From Burkholderia pyrrocinia (GTDB lineage Bacteria; Pseudomonadota; Gammaproteobacteria; Burkholderiales; Burkholderiaceae): a DNA stretch of 64,000 nucleotides. The notes beneath the pieces were generated by a model that was not told the DNA's origin, made no database searches, and was given only the letters and a program-made list of their open reading frames with translations. How positions within the stretch are numbered: the first letter of the stretch is position 1; each line of letters begins with the position of its first letter. Position numbers and translations under genes: made by a program. Below are positions 11,844-27,944 of the stretch, one piece after another. Location of the stretch: contig NZ_CP024902.1 in the NCBI RefSeq assembly GCF_003330765.1, positions 1-64,000 on the forward strand, given 5' to 3'.

Positions 11844-13943
11844 ATGGATAGTCTGAAAATGCATTCGCCTAATCTCACTCAGGACAACATCGCCCGCATC
11901 CGCGACTTGTTTCCCGCCTGTGTGGTTGAGATCAAGGATGAGGATGGTAGCGTGAAGCTGGCGGTGGATTTCGACCAGTTGCGCCAGGAACTTTCCGAAT
12001 CCATTGTCGACGGCTCGCAGGAGCGCTATCGGCTGGACTGGCCGGGGAAGCGGGAGGCGCTCGTTACTGCGAACGCAGCAATCACCAAGACTCTTCGTCC
12101 ATCTCGTGAAGAAAGCGTGGAATTTGACACCACTCAAAACCTTTTTATTGAGGGCGACAATCTAGATGTCCTGAAGCTCTTGCAAGAGACCTATTTGGGA
12201 CAAGTGAAATTGATCTACATAGATCCCCCCTATAACACTGGAAAGGATTTTATTTATAGAGACAATTTCTCCTCATCGAAAGAGGAATATGAAACAGCGA
12301 GCGGCGCAAGAGATCAAGAAGGTAGCCGATTGGTCGCGAATCCGGACACTCGGGGCAGATACCATTCAGACTGGATGTCGATGATATATGCACGTTTAAC
12401 GGTTGCCAAACGACTACTGAAAGACGACGGCGTAATTATGGTTAGCATCGATGACTATGAGCAGGCTGCCCTTCGAAAACTAATGGACGAGGTTTTCGGA
12501 GAAAAGAACTTTATCGCCCAATTGGTTTGGGAGAAGGGACGAAAGAACGACGCAAAGTTTTTTTCCGTTGGCCATGAATACCTCCTAGTTTTTGCAAAGA
12601 ATTCCCTGCAGTTACGCGAAAGAAAGGAGATTTGGCGAGAGGAGAAACCGGGAGCCAGAGATATTTGGGATGAATTCGTTCGACTCAGAGAAATTCATGG
12701 CGATGACTTCAAATCCATAGAAACCGATATCGCCCAGTGGTATTCTGATTTGCCAAAGAATCACCCTGCTAAAAAGTGGTCCAGGTACAAGCGGGTCGAC
12801 AAGCATGGACCGTGGAGAGATCGCGATATCTCTTGGCCAGGCGGTGACGGGCCGCGATACGATGTTATCCATCCGAAGACCGGACAGCCATGTGCCGTTC
12901 CTGAGCGCGGTTGGATTTACGCGTCATTGGATGAAATGCAGCGTCAAATTAAGCTGGGGCTCGTGGAGTTTCGCGAGGATCATACTGAACCACCTTTCCG
13001 AAAAGCCCATATTCGCCCGATTCCAGAGGAAACCGAGGTTAGCGACGCAAGTGTGCAGGATGATAACGGAGAAGACGGAGACGATGCCGAACTTGCTACG
13101 CAAGTTCGTGGTTCTTATTTCTACAAGCAGTCGCAGGTTTCTGTGAAATATCTGCGCAATCTAATGGGCGCAAAAGTCTTCACAAACCCAAAGGATCACG
13201 AGGAACTGGCGAAACTCATTGAATACGTTACGCCAAACGATCGGAATTCCTTGATCATGGACTTCTTCTCTGGATCAGCGAGCACTGCCGAAGCCGTATT
13301 CAACGCAAATGCAACATATGGGACGAACCACAAATTCATTATGGTTCAGTTGCCTGAAAGCCTAGTGGAAGCGGAGGCCTCAACAACAGGAACGGCCAAG
13401 AAAACTGTTCAAGCCGCAATTAAAATGATGAAGAAAAGTGGACGTCCACTGGTCCTGTCAGAAGTTTCCAAAGAGCGTATTCGGAAAGCTGGCGCGGCCG
13501 CCGTTGAAGGGCCAGTCGATCTTGGCTGGAACAAGGATATCGGCTTCCGCGTATTGAAATTGGACACGTCAAACATGAAAAACGTGTTTTACCGCCCAGA
13601 CATGCTTTCGCAGCAAGACCTCCTCGACGTGGTCGATAATGTGAAAGAGGGGCGAACGGCCGAGGACCTGCTGTTCCAAGTGCTGGTCGATTGGGGCGTC
13701 GATTTGACGCTGCCTATCCGGCGTGAGACTGTGCGGGATAGCACTGTCTTTTTTGTAGACGACAATGCCCTAATCGCCTGTTTCGGCGGCGGGGTGACCG
13801 AGGATTTGGCGAAGGAGCTTGCCAAGTATGAGCCTTTGCGTGTCGTCTTCCGCGACAACGGCTTTGTTTCGGACGCCGTGAAGATCAATGTCGAACAGAT
13901 CTTCCGTCAGCTCTCACCCACTACCGAAGTTAAAGCGATCTGA
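11844..13943 (+). CDS. Type III DNA methyltransferase (Mod), beta class
   Basis: Mod subunits of type III systems recognise a short asymmetric site and methylate adenine N6. The 699-residue protein has catalytic motif IV DPPYNTG at 127-133 and the SAM-binding motif I DFFSGSAS at about 473-480, in the order IV then I that defines the beta class. The region between them is the target recognition domain. The opening sequence ([16 protein letters not shown]...) and the paired res gene 8 bp downstream are typical. Composition is mosaic: a 60-bp sample at 12541-12600 has 24 G/C, whereas samples at 11881-11940 and 13621-13680 have 34 and 35. This suggests the recognition core was exchanged by recombination. 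No simple repeat that would make it phase-variable is present. Confidence 0.93.
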   Translation: MDSLKMHSPNLTQDNIARIRDLFPACVVEIKDEDGSVKLAVDFDQLRQELSESIVDGSQERYRLDWPGKREALVTANAAITKTLRPSREESVEFDTTQNLFIEGDNLDVLKLLQETYLGQVKLIYIDPPYNTGKDFIYRDNFSSSKEEYETASGARDQEGSRLVANPDTRGRYHSDWMSMIYARLTVAKRLLKDDGVIMVSIDDYEQAALRKLMDEVFGEKNFIAQLVWEKGRKNDAKFFSVGHEYLLVFAKNSLQLRERKEIWREEKPGARDIWDEFVRLREIHGDDFKSIETDIAQWYSDLPKNHPAKKWSRYKRVDKHGPWRDRDISWPGGDGPRYDVIHPKTGQPCAVPERGWIYASLDEMQRQIKLGLVEFREDHTEPPFRKAHIRPIPEETEVSDASVQDDNGEDGDDAELATQVRGSYFYKQSQVSVKYLRNLMGAKVFTNPKDHEELAKLIEYVTPNDRNSLIMDFFSGSASTAEAVFNANATYGTNHKFIMVQLPESLVEAEASTTGTAKKTVQAAIKMMKKSGRPLVLSEVSKERIRKAGAAAVEGPVDLGWNKDIGFRVLKLDTSNMKNVFYRPDMLSQQDLLDVVDNVKEGRTAEDLLFQVLVDWGVDLTLPIRRETVRDSTVFFVDDNALIACFGGGVTEDLAKELAKYEPLRVVFRDNGFVSDAVKINVEQIFRQLSPTTEVKAI

Positions 13944-13951
13944 GCGTTGCT

Positions 13952-16900
13952 ATGAAGTTGAAATTTAAGGTCCAGCCCTATCAGACTCATGCCGTCGATT
14001 CCGTTGTGAATTGCTTCGCCGGCCAGCCCAAGATTGACGGTTTAACCTACCGCATCGATCAAGGCTACAAGGTGCAGGCGAGCGCCTTCGAGGAAGGATT
14101 CAAAAACGCTGACATCGCGCTGAGCGAGGCGCAGATCATCAAGAACATTCAGGGGGTTCAACGCCAGCAGAATCTGCCTGTCTCGCAGCGGCTAGACGAT
14201 TTCACGGTGCTTGACCGCAGCAATCAGCGTATCGCAGCCCCAGCCGCTTACCGACGCGACGCGCTGGCTGCCACTCGTGTCCACCTCGACGTCGAGATGG
14301 AGACAGGCACGGGCAAAACCTACTGCTACATCAAGACTATCTTTGAGATGAACAAGCGTTACGGCTGGTCGAAGTTCATCATCATGGTACCGTCGATCGC
14401 CATCCGTGAGGGAGTCTACAAGTCACTAAAGATCACTGCGGACCACTTCATCGAAAGCTACGGCAAGAAGGCGCGGTTCTTTATCTACAACTCGAAGCGC
14501 TTGTCAGACCTAGAGAGCTTCTCCTCGGATGCCGGGATCAATGTGATGGTGATCAACATACAGGCGTTCAATGCTCGAGGAGCGGACAACCGCCGAATCT
14601 ACGACGAGCTGGACGACTTCCAGTCGCGTAAGCCAATTGACGTGATCGCATCGAACCGTCCGATTTTGATTTTGGACGAACCGCAGAAGATGGAGGGTGT
14701 CGCCACGACGGAGGCGCTCCCGAAGTTTAAACCGCTTATGATCCTGCGCTATTCAGCGACACATCGAACACAGCACAATCGCGTTCACCGCCTAGATGCG
14801 CTGGATGCCTATAATCAGAAGCTGGTGAAGAAGATCGCTGTGCGCGGCATCCAGACGCGCGGCCTTGCCGGGACAAATGCCTACCTCTATCTCGAAGGGA
14901 TCGATATTTCGAAGAAGGCGCCGGTGGCACGCATCGAGCTAGAGGTAAAGCTCGAATCGGGTGAAATCAAACGACACTTGCGACGCCTGGGATATAGGAA
15001 GGATCTTTACGCGGAGTCTGGTGAATTGGACCAGTACCGCGGCTTTACCATTTCGCAAATCGACTACAACACTGACACGGTCGAGTTTACCAACGGAGTG
15101 GTACTAAAGGCGGGCGAGGCCAATGGTGACGTGTCAGAGCGTGACATCCGCCGCATTCAGATCCGAGAGACGATCAAGACGCATCTGGACAGGGAAAGGC
15201 AGCTCTTCGGCCAAGGAATCAAGGTATTGTCCCTCTTCTTCATTGACGAGGTAGTGAAGTACCGTGACTATAACCAAGCTGACGAGAAAGGTGAGTATGC
15301 TCGTATTTTTGAGGAAGAATACGAGCAGTTGAAGTCAGAGTACCTGTCTGGCGATGACATCGACAACGAGGCTTATCGCAAATACATTGGCGAGATCGAT
15401 GCGGCCAAGACCCACAACGGCTATTTCTCGATTGACAAGAAAACGAATCGACTAAAGGACCCAGCCGTCGGCGTACGCGCTGTCGATTCCGACGACGTCG
15501 ACGCCTATGATCTGATCCTGAAAGACAAGGAAGGTCTTTTGACTTTCCATGGGCCGCACGATAGTGCGGACGACAAAGCTAGAAGGATGGTTCGCTTTCT
15601 TTTCTCGCATTCGGCTCTGCGCGAAGGATGGGACAACCCTAATGTTTTCGTCATGTGCATGCTTAAGCACAGTGACAATACTATTTCCCGGCGCCAAGAG
15701 GTTGGGCGTGGCCTTCGGCTGAGCGTCGACCAGCATGGCGACCGGATGGATAACCCGACGGTTGTCCACGACATCAACGTCCTGACAGTGGTTGCCAGCG
15801 AAAGCTACAAAAATTTTGTGGCGGGGTTGCAAAGCGAAATCGCCGAAACCCTATCCTCGCGTCCCCGTCAAGCGACGGAGGCCTATTTCACCGGCAAGAC
15901 CATCACGACAGAACGAGGACAAGTCGAAGTAACCGGGGCAATGGCAAAGCAGATCTATCGCTACTTGGTGAAGAACGATTACACCGACGACACCGACCAG
16001 ATCGCTGCGGCCTACCACGCGGCCAAGGCCGCGGGCACGCTCGTGCCGTTGCCCGAGGATCTAAAGCCTTACACTGATCAGATTTTCCAGCTAATCGATA
16101 ATGTATTCAGTGACGCACAATTGCCCGAGGTTGGCGACGGCCGAAAGCCCAAGACGAACCCACTCAACGCCAACTTTGAAAGAAAGGAGTTCCAAGAACT
16201 GTGGGCACGAATTAATCAAAAGGCGATCTATCGCGTCGAGTTCGACTCCAAGGAATTGATTGCGAATTGCATTAGCGCGCTCGACAGTCAGTTGCGAGTG
16301 ACGCCACTTCAATATATGGTGCAGGCAGGCGCCCAGTACGGCGACTTGACCGATGAACAGATTCGCAACGGCGACGGATTCGAAGTCCGGGAGACGACTT
16401 CCACGTATGGAGACTCAATCCATTCTCTTGTGAAATACGATCTGGTTGGGAAAATTGCGGAGAATGCTCAGATTACCCGAACCACTGCCGCGACCATACT
16501 TGGACAGATCGAGGCAACCGCTTTCGGAAAGTTTAAGCAGAATCCTGAGCATTTCATCTCCGAGGCATCGCGTATCATTGCTGAACAGAAGGCAGCCATG
16601 GTGATCGAGCGGTTGACATACGATGAGATGAAAGAACGATACGACGCCGATATCTTTACGGCCAACCAGACCGGGCAGGATTTTTCTCGCGCAACGGCAA
16701 AGCTCAAGAACCACGTCTATGACTACGTGATCACAGAATCCGACGTGGAGCGGGATTTTGTCAGAGAGCTTGATACCAGCAGTGAGGTGGTTGTTTATGC
16801 CAAGCTGCCTCGCGGTTTCGCGATCCCGACTCCTGTCGGGGATTACAATCCGGACTGGGCAATTTCGTTTAAATCCGGGAGTGTCAGACATATTTATTTC

Positions 16901-17080
16901 GTGGCTGAGACGAAGGGCTCGATGTCATCGCTGAAATTGCGTGGAATCGAGCTGACCAAAATCGAGTGTGCGAAGAAGTTTTTCCGCAAACTAGACAAGC
17001 AAATTACTCAAGATCGTGTCAGATATGAAGTGGTCACCAATTACGCGGAGCTAATGGATGTCGTTGGGCGGCCCTCTTGA
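13952..17080 (+). CDS. Type III restriction endonuclease (Res)
   Basis: Res couples an SF2 ATPase to a PD-(D/E)XK nuclease and cuts after communication between two unmethylated sites. The 1042-residue protein has Walker A ETGTGKT at 117-123, motif II DEPQ at about 242-245, and a helicase C-terminal block with [12 protein letters not shown] and [10 protein letters not shown]. The nuclease site is intact near the C-terminus: Asp968 in NPDWA, Glu986 and Lys988 in VAETKG. It begins 8 bp after mod, so the two are cotranscribed. The gene appears complete; the insertion-sequence debris begins right after its stop. Compare the second Res in this window, which lacks the lysine. Confidence 0.93.
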   Translation: MKLKFKVQPYQTHAVDSVVNCFAGQPKIDGLTYRIDQGYKVQASAFEEGFKNADIALSEAQIIKNIQGVQRQQNLPVSQRLDDFTVLDRSNQRIAAPAAYRRDALAATRVHLDVEMETGTGKTYCYIKTIFEMNKRYGWSKFIIMVPSIAIREGVYKSLKITADHFIESYGKKARFFIYNSKRLSDLESFSSDAGINVMVINIQAFNARGADNRRIYDELDDFQSRKPIDVIASNRPILILDEPQKMEGVATTEALPKFKPLMILRYSATHRTQHNRVHRLDALDAYNQKLVKKIAVRGIQTRGLAGTNAYLYLEGIDISKKAPVARIELEVKLESGEIKRHLRRLGYRKDLYAESGELDQYRGFTISQIDYNTDTVEFTNGVVLKAGEANGDVSERDIRRIQIRETIKTHLDRERQLFGQGIKVLSLFFIDEVVKYRDYNQADEKGEYARIFEEEYEQLKSEYLSGDDIDNEAYRKYIGEIDAAKTHNGYFSIDKKTNRLKDPAVGVRAVDSDDVDAYDLILKDKEGLLTFHGPHDSADDKARRMVRFLFSHSALREGWDNPNVFVMCMLKHSDNTISRRQEVGRGLRLSVDQHGDRMDNPTVVHDINVLTVVASESYKNFVAGLQSEIAETLSSRPRQATEAYFTGKTITTERGQVEVTGAMAKQIYRYLVKNDYTDDTDQIAAAYHAAKAAGTLVPLPEDLKPYTDQIFQLIDNVFSDAQLPEVGDGRKPKTNPLNANFERKEFQELWARINQKAIYRVEFDSKELIANCISALDSQLRVTPLQYMVQAGAQYGDLTDEQIRNGDGFEVRETTSTYGDSIHSLVKYDLVGKIAENAQITRTTAATILGQIEATAFGKFKQNPEHFISEASRIIAEQKAAMVIERLTYDEMKERYDADIFTANQTGQDFSRATAKLKNHVYDYVITESDVERDFVRELDTSSEVVVYAKLPRGFAIPTPVGDYNPDWAISFKSGSVRHIYFVAETKGSMSSLKLRGIELTKIECAKKFFRKLDKQITQDRVRYEVVTNYAELMDVVGRPS

Positions 17081-17084
17081 CCAT

Positions 17085-17207
17085 GAGGGTCGTGACGCGC
17101 TTGCGGCTGGTACCGTTGCAGTGGTTCGTGCTGCTTGTGGTTTGGTTTCGCCCTTCTGATAGCCGAGATGGTGCGTCAGCTCACCGCCCAGCGCGCGCTC
17201 GAAGTGA
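17085..17207 (-). pseudogene. Remnant of an IS256-family (mutator) transposase
   Basis: On the minus strand this stretch reads ERALGGELTHHLGYQKGETK, and after a frame change NGTSRKRV. These match the N-terminal part of IS256-type transposases, where a HLGY block is followed by an NxRNGxSRKxV block. The frame is broken and both ends are missing; the IS3 element cuts it at 17210. It shows that the segment between the defence island and the rRNA operon has been a repeated insertion target. Confidence 0.7.
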
Positions 17208-17285
17208 CCCTAGCCCACAAAACTGTCCCATTTGAAAGTGGAAAATTCCGGTATGACGTTGTCATCAAGACCAGGAGGTCATGCC

Positions 17286-17542
17286 GTGAAGAAGAGCAAA
17301 TTCACAGACGAGCAGATTGCCTACGCGTTGAAGCAGGCCGAGCTGGGCACGCCAGCAGTTACGATACGCCTGCCGGAGCAGTCCATACCATTAACTGGCG
17401 GACCAAGTACGGTGGGCTATCGCCCTCGGAGCTGCGCCGGCTGAAGCAGTTTGGGGAAGAAAACGCGAAGCTCAAGCGGCTCGTGGCCGATCTGTCGGTG
17501 GACAAGGCGATGCTGCAGGACGTGCTGTCAAAAGAGCTCTGA
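17286..17542 (+). pseudogene. IS3 orfA, frameshifted
   Basis: The GTG at 17286, 8 bp after AGGAGG, starts the usual orfA opening KKSKFTDEQIAYALKQAELG. After GTPA the frame is lost: about 10 bp of the helix-turn-helix segment are missing relative to related elements, and the typical continuation (WRTKYGGLSPSELRRLKQ, then a leucine-zipper-like stretch ending DVLSKEL) is read in another frame. The second half overlaps orfB as expected in the IS3 family. The product is probably not functional. Confidence 0.75.
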
Positions 17543-17978
17543 AGCCTTCCTGGCGCCGTGAACTGGTCACGGACTTGATGCAGCGCTTTGGCGCGAGCCA
17601 GCGGCAGACCTGTGCGTTGTTGCAACTGTCCCGCACGGTCTACCGTTACGAGTCGGCCGCGCGGGATCAAAGTGCGCTGGAGATGCGCATCAAGGAGATC
17701 ACGGAAGTGCGGGTACATTACGGTGCGCCACGCGTGTACCGCGAGCTGGGGCTTTCGTTGCGTCACAAACGACCTCGACGCAACAAGTCGGCCAGACGCC
17801 GGCAGCCAAAGCAATCAGTGAGCGCAATCAACGAAATCCGGAGTATCGATTTTGTCGCTGACGCGCTGTTTGATGGTCGGCGCTTGCGCACGCTCACGAT
17901 CGTGGACAACTACACGCGCGAATGTCTGGCTATAGAGGTCGACGGCTCGTTGCGTGGCGAGCACGTTGTCGCCGCACT
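17539..17978 (+). pseudogene. IS3 orfB transposase, 5' part
   Basis: This is the first part of the DDE transposase. It reads LKPSWRRELVTDLMQRFGAS and later IDFVADALFDGRRLRTLTIV, which contains the first catalytic Asp. About 18 residues normally found between VHYG and the RVYRELGLSLR block are missing. The frame is interrupted at 17978 by the IS21-family insertion. Joining it to the part after 19941 restores an uninterrupted reading frame, VAALTRLAQHRPLPRYIKAD. Confidence 0.8.
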
Positions 17979-18070
17979 TGTTGGGCGCAAAGTAATAATG
18001 AGCCACTTCGCGCGAAGTAAATCTGAGCCACCTTTCAGTACAGTCAGCCTTTTGCGCGCAAAGGCTGGCG

Positions 18071-19869
<1,799 letters not shown>

Positions 19870-20335
19870 CGACTGGCTCAGTTTTACTTTGCGCGATCAG
19901 GCGCGAAGTGGCTCAGATTTCAAATGCGTTTGACAGCACTGACACGGCTCGCGCAGCATCGTCCGCTTCCACGCTATATCAAGGCAGACAATGGCAGCGA
20001 ATTCATTTCGAAGGCGCTCGACAAGTGGGCGTACGAGAATGGCGTGGAAATTGACTTCTCGCGCCCAGGCAAGCCGACCGACAACGCGAAGAACGAATCC
20101 TTCAACGGGCGCTTTCGGGAGGAATGCCTCAACACACATTGGTTCTTGTCGCTGGAGGACGCCAGACGCAAAATCGAAGTCTGGCGCGAGTACTATAACG
20201 AGGCGCGTCCTCACTCTGCGCTGCAGTGGATGACGCCGGCGGAATTCGCCCGCCAGTACACCGATCGGGCCGATCCGGCCCCCCCGAAGAGCCGGAATTT
20301 TCCAACTAAGACCGGGACGGAAATTGGGCTAGCCT

Positions 20336-20369
20336 CATCAGCGCATACAGCACGAGATGCGACCCATGC
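20336..20369 (-). pseudogene. 34-bp fragment of a cytochrome b561 gene
   Basis: This short block matches the intact cytochrome b561 gene at 26409-26442 in 33 of 34 bases and in the same orientation. Its left side is cut at the IS3 right end and its right side changes abruptly to unrelated sequence. The two copies therefore lie as direct repeats on either side of the rRNA operon, about 6.1 kb apart. It is probably a leftover of a rearrangement involving this or another copy of the gene. Confidence 0.7.
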
Positions 20370-20403
20370 CGGGTGCACCGCACCCTTTCCGGCGTCCCAA
20401 TGC

Positions 20404-20430
20404 AAAAACCCCCGCCTTTACGGGCGGGGG
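20404..20430 (-). terminator. rRNA operon terminator
   Basis: Read on the minus strand, CCCCCGCC (20430-20423), a six-base loop and GGCGGGGG (20416-20409) form a perfect 8-bp stem followed by TTTTTG. It lies 15 bp beyond the 5S rRNA 3' end. Confidence 0.9.
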
Positions 20431-20444
20431 TTTCTGGCTTAGGG

Positions 20445-20560
20445 AGCCTGACGATTACCTACTTTCACACGGGAACCCGCACTATCATCGGCGTAGAGTC
20501 GTTTCACGGTCCTGTTCGGGATGGGAAGGGGTGGGGCCGACTCGCTATGGTCATCAGGCA
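20445..20560 (-). rRNA. rrf: 5S ribosomal RNA
   Basis: The minus strand reads TGCCTGATGACCATAGCGAG at the 5' end and closes with CGTCAGGCT, giving the terminal helix of betaproteobacterial 5S rRNA. The conserved loop segment CCCATCCCGAACAGG is present. It is the last gene of the operon and lies about 185 bp after the 23S gene. End positions are set from the terminal helix and may be off by one or two bases. Confidence 0.96.
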
Positions 20561-20744
20561 AAGAGGGGTGTCGCGTTGCTTCGCAGCGCGACCAATCTCG
20601 GAAGAAGCAGTAATTTAGGGGTTGTGAGGTTGTATCTCACACGTACGCGGTACTTCAACCGTCGTACGTCGAGTGCCTTGCACTCGACGCTCGATATCCG
20701 TAAGCGCTGAAGCGCTAACGGCTATCGAGACAGACTTGTTATAG

Positions 20745-23624
<2,880 letters not shown>

Positions 23625-23927
23625 CTATAACGAGTCTGTCTCATCTTTCGACGCTACAGTCGTTACAGGTTGAGTTCTCGCATTTGTGCCGTATTCCAAT
23701 TGAGCCGAACATGAAGTTCGAATCATCTTGAGATACATCGATACAATCACAACCCGGATAGTTTCCACGTCCATCTCAAGACGCTTCCGCTATCCAAATT
23801 ACTTACTTCTTCCAGATTGTTAAAGAACGACAGCCGATATAGTGTTACTCATATCGCTCTGACTGGCTCAATCGCCAATGCAAAATTCTCGGTTCAGTGT
23901 CTGAACCAAGCACTTAGCGTTGGTGAT

Positions 23928-24003
23928 TGGTGGAGGCAGACGGGATCGAACCGACGACCCCCTGCTTGCAAAGCAGGTGCTCTCCCAGCTGAGCTATGCC
24001 CCC
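23928..24003 (-). tRNA. tRNA-Ala (TGC)
   Basis: A 76-nt tRNA in the 16S-23S spacer on the minus strand, starting GGGGGCATAGCTCAGC and ending TGCCTCCACCA with an encoded CCA. The anticodon TGC is in CTTTGCAAG. Together with tRNA-Ile this is the standard spacer pair of proteobacterial rRNA operons. The 303-bp stretch between it and the 23S gene (23625-23927) holds a boxA-like GTTCTTTAACAAT near 23820 and no gene. Confidence 0.98.
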
Positions 24004-24093
24004 ATGTACAGAGACTTCCTCAGGTGTATAGCCTGTTGGCATGGGGTACTCGTAAGCGCTAAAGCGCTAACGATCACCGACACGTCAGACAAT

Positions 24094-24170
24094 TGGTGGG
24101 TCTGGTTGGATTCGAACCAACGACCCCCGCCTTATCAAGACGGTGCTCTAACCAACTGAGCTACAGACCC
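24094..24170 (-). tRNA. tRNA-Ile (GAT)
   Basis: A 77-nt tRNA on the minus strand starting GGGTCTGTAGCTCAGTTGG and ending CCAGACCCACCA. The anticodon GAT is in CTTGATAAG. It lies between the 16S gene and tRNA-Ala in the spacer and has an encoded CCA. Confidence 0.98.
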
Positions 24171-24229
24171 CTGAGTCTGTCCTAATTTACAGCCGATAAG
24201 CGTGAGCGCTCAACTTCGCGAGATAGCTC

Positions 24230-25766
<1,537 letters not shown>

Positions 25767-25936
25767 AACCTGTTACTGTTTTCGGTTCAGTTAAGAACCG
25801 GTCGCTCACTCAAAGCTGACAGGAACATGAATTGCTTCATGAACCTGACTTACTTTAGTGTGAGACTCTTGATACTTTCGCTATCTGATCCGAAGATCAG
25901 CTCGCTTCCATCAAGCGCCCACACTTATCGGCTGTT

Positions 25937-25950
25937 AATTTTTAAAGAAC
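25937..25950 (-). promoter_or_regulatory. boxA-like antitermination site in the rRNA leader
   Basis: The minus strand reads GTTCTTTAAAAATT about 170 bp upstream of the 16S gene, resembling the boxA core (TGCTCTTTAA) to which the NusB-NusE complex binds for rRNA antitermination. A related GTTCTTTAACAAT lies before the 23S gene near 23820. Confidence 0.6.
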
Positions 25951-26001
25951 ATCGCGTTTCAAACGTCTCGTTTGTTTCGCGTCTCAATCAAGAGAGGCCG
26001 A

Positions 26002-26030
26002 ATTATGGTTTTCCCCGACATCATCGTCAA
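26002..26030 (-). promoter_or_regulatory. rRNA operon P1 promoter
   Basis: On the minus strand a -35 TTGACG (26030-26025), an exact 17-bp spacer and a -10 CATAAT (26007-26002) are followed by a GC-rich discriminator. The 25 bp upstream of the -35 (about 26031-26061) are rich in A and T tracts, like an UP element. The leader to 16S is about 230 bp. This is the only clear sigma-70 promoter in the 400-bp gap between the 16S gene and the cytochrome gene. Confidence 0.85.
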
Positions 26031-26165
26031 GCACTTTTTGAAAAATTCTTGAAATATTTTTCCAAGAGACGGTGCCGGGGAATCAGCGGGGCTGTAGCCA
26101 GTGGTCAGCAGGAACGCCGATAGCCCATGAACAGTCCCGCCGCAGCGAACGCAGCCTTCCGTCGC

Positions 26166-26699
26166 TCACCGCCCCACCATCGCCCTCACCACCCCATCCC
26201 GCCGAATCAACCCGTGATACAGCGCCGCCGCAAAGTGCGCGAGGAACGTAGCGAAGAACAGATAAGCGAACACCCGATGCGCGACCCTGAGCCACGCGAA
26301 CGTCACCGGATCAGCCGCCACAATCGCCGGCAACTGCACGCCACCACCCAACGTCACCGGATACCCGCCCGCCGAAAGCATCGCCCACCCGATCAGCGGC
26401 ATCGCGACCATCAGCGCATATAGCACGAGATGCGACCCATGCGCGGCAACCTTCTGCCACCACGGCAGGTCTTCCGGCAACGCCGGCGGCGTCGACAAAA
26501 CCCGCACCACGATCCGCGCACAAACCAGTACCAGCACGGCCACACCCAGCGGCTTATGAATCGCCACCAGGAACGCGTGGCGCTCGGAGACGGAAGCCAC
26601 CATCCCCACTCCGATAAACAGCATCGCGACGATCATCGCGGCCATCACCCAATGCAGCACCCGCGCCGGCAAACTAAAAGTCGTAGCAGCCTTCATCAC
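26166..26699 (-). CDS. Cytochrome b561 family protein
   Basis: This 177-residue membrane protein has the bacterial di-haem cytochrome b561 layout: four hydrophobic helices with His residues at the expected places (HWVMAAM near 16, HKPLGV near 49, HGSHLVLY near 88, and HRVFAYLFFATFLAHFAAAL near 140-160). Such proteins move electrons from quinol or superoxide to periplasmic partners. It overlaps the catalase-like gene by 4 bp (ATGA), and that pairing is common, so it probably passes electrons to or protects together with the peroxidase. Expression should follow the ECF promoter upstream of the peroxidase gene. A 34-bp piece of this gene is duplicated on the other side of the rRNA operon. Confidence 0.9.
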   Translation of the reverse strand: MMKAATTFSLPARVLHWVMAAMIVAMLFIGVGMVASVSERHAFLVAIHKPLGVAVLVLVCARIVVRVLSTPPALPEDLPWWQKVAAHGSHLVLYALMVAMPLIGWAMLSAGGYPVTLGGGVQLPAIVAADPVTFAWLRVAHRVFAYLFFATFLAHFAAALYHGLIRRDGVVRAMVGR

Positions 26700-27787
26700 C
26701 GTCCCTCCCCACTCAACCGCGCCGCCCCCGCCACGCCAGCCTCTTCACTGGTCCGTCGCAGATACGAATCCGCATAAGCCGCCGACCTGGCCGCCAGCAA
26801 CGGATCCCCCGACACCTGAATCCCCTGCGGCAGCACCGTCGGGTCGTAATTCACATCCCGGCACGGCCCGCTGTCCTGCTGCTCCACCCGATCGAGCACG
26901 AGCGTCCCCGCATCGATCGTCGTCCGCTGCGCGGGCCAGATCTTCGTCGCGTCGTCCACCGGATCGTCGGGCGCCGCCAGCGTGACCAGCAGCTTCCACT
27001 TCTGCGCACCCGCCGCGATGCGCTGCGTCACGTCCCGCTGCAACACGTTCGGATCCGCAGCCGTCGCGACGTCCCCGGCGCCGGCCGTCTGCTCCGGCAC
27101 GACCCGCCACCGCACCGCCTGCCGCCGGCCGTTCGCGTCGACGAAGTAAAACGCATTCAACCCGTAATAACTTTCGGTGACGTAGCTCGCGCTCGGCTTC
27201 GCACCTTTCACCCACGCCAGGAACGCCCCCGCCTCCGGATGCGCGGCAAAAAACGCCTTCACCTTCGCCGGATCAGGCTTGCCCGTCTTCGGATCGGGCC
27301 GGGTCGCCACCGTCTGCGCGTAGAACGCCTGCGGCGTCGCCACCGGAAACACGGGCATCGCGTTCATCCCGGTCCGCCATTGCTCGCCGTCGGGCGCGGT
27401 GAGCTTCAGCGCGAGGCTGCGGATCGGCACGCTGCTGTCGGGCGCATACGGATTCCCGCCCGGCAGCGCGAACCGCCCGACCACCGGCGTGCGCCCCGCC
27501 TTGAAGAACGGCGCGACCGAATACGCGCTCGCGGCCCCGTTTCCGTCGAAGTAACCGGTCACGCACACGCCTTTCGCGTGATTGCGCCGGTATCCGGCGT
27601 GCAGCCCGCTGTTGGCCTGCAGCGCGTTCACGAGGCGGTTTGGCGTGAGCCGCGCCGGCGCGAGCCACCCGCCGACATACCCGAATGCCACGGCCACGCC
27701 GGCCACCGCGCCGCCGATCACGGCCCAGCGCCACCACCCGCGCCCGGGCTCGCGCTGCGGCGAAGAAGAGGAAGAAGATCGCTCCAT
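26696..27787 (-). CDS. Catalase-family peroxidase (SrpA-like), membrane-anchored
   Basis: The 363-residue protein belongs to the small catalase-related peroxidases. A cytoplasmic Ser/Arg-rich start is followed by one membrane segment (about 20-42, WWRWAVIGGAVAGVAVAF), placing the enzyme in the periplasm. The distal His is in NHAKGVCVTG (His at about 74). The family segments RSLALKLTAPDGEQWR and FPVATPQAFYA are present. It uses haem to remove hydrogen peroxide or organic peroxides. It heads a two-gene operon with cytochrome b561 and lies divergent from an ECF sigma/anti-sigma pair with a matching promoter. A ribosome binding site GGGAG is 8 nt before the ATG. Confidence 0.9.
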   Translation of the reverse strand: MERSSSSSSPQREPGRGWWRWAVIGGAVAGVAVAFGYVGGWLAPARLTPNRLVNALQANSGLHAGYRRNHAKGVCVTGYFDGNGAASAYSVAPFFKAGRTPVVGRFALPGGNPYAPDSSVPIRSLALKLTAPDGEQWRTGMNAMPVFPVATPQAFYAQTVATRPDPKTGKPDPAKVKAFFAAHPEAGAFLAWVKGAKPSASYVTESYYGLNAFYFVDANGRRQAVRWRVVPEQTAGAGDVATAADPNVLQRDVTQRIAAGAQKWKLLVTLAAPDDPVDDATKIWPAQRTTIDAGTLVLDRVEQQDSGPCRDVNYDPTVLPQGIQVSGDPLLAARSAAYADSYLRRTSEEAGVAGAARLSGEGR

Positions 27788-27829
27788 GAATGTGCTCCCG
27801 ATCGTCAGATCATTGTCGAACCCGCGTAG

Positions 27830-27854
27830 GACGCCACCCGCGCCGCTTTATTCC
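27830..27854 (-). promoter_or_regulatory. ECF-type promoter of the peroxidase operon
   Basis: On the minus strand GGAATAA (27854-27848), a 14-bp spacer and CGTCCTACG (starting at 27833) form an ECF-type promoter about 40 bp before the peroxidase start. The same arrangement, GGAATAA-N14-CGTCnTACG, occurs in the opposite direction at 27881, so both operons are likely read by the neighbouring sigma factor. Confidence 0.7.
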
Positions 27855-27880
27855 ACGAAAAATTTTTTCCTATGCTTGAT

Positions 27881-27905
27881 GGAATAATCGGTGCCGACCG
27901 GCGTC
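27881..27905 (+). promoter_or_regulatory. ECF-type promoter of the sigma/anti-sigma operon
   Basis: GGAATAA (27881-27887), a 14-bp spacer and CGTCATACG (from 27902) mirror the promoter of the divergent peroxidase operon. It would make the sigma gene autoregulated. The site covers a possible GTG start at 27891, which argues for the later ATG at 27945. Confidence 0.7.
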
Positions 27906-27944
27906 ATACGCGGCATCTCGACCCTTTCGGCAACCGGCCCGGCC

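Larger units (their letters stand above)
19941..20442 (+). pseudogene. IS3 orfB transposase, 3' part
   Basis: After the IS21 insertion the orfB frame resumes with RPLPRYIKADNGSEFI, which carries the second catalytic Asp, and goes on to PGKPTDNAKNESFNGRFREE with the catalytic Glu. The IS3-type ending ALQWMTPAEFARQ follows. There is no stop inside the element: the frame passes through the right inverted repeat, the cytochrome b561 fragment and the rRNA terminator before ending at 20442. That is a sign that the right end was joined to unrelated DNA. Confidence 0.8.
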
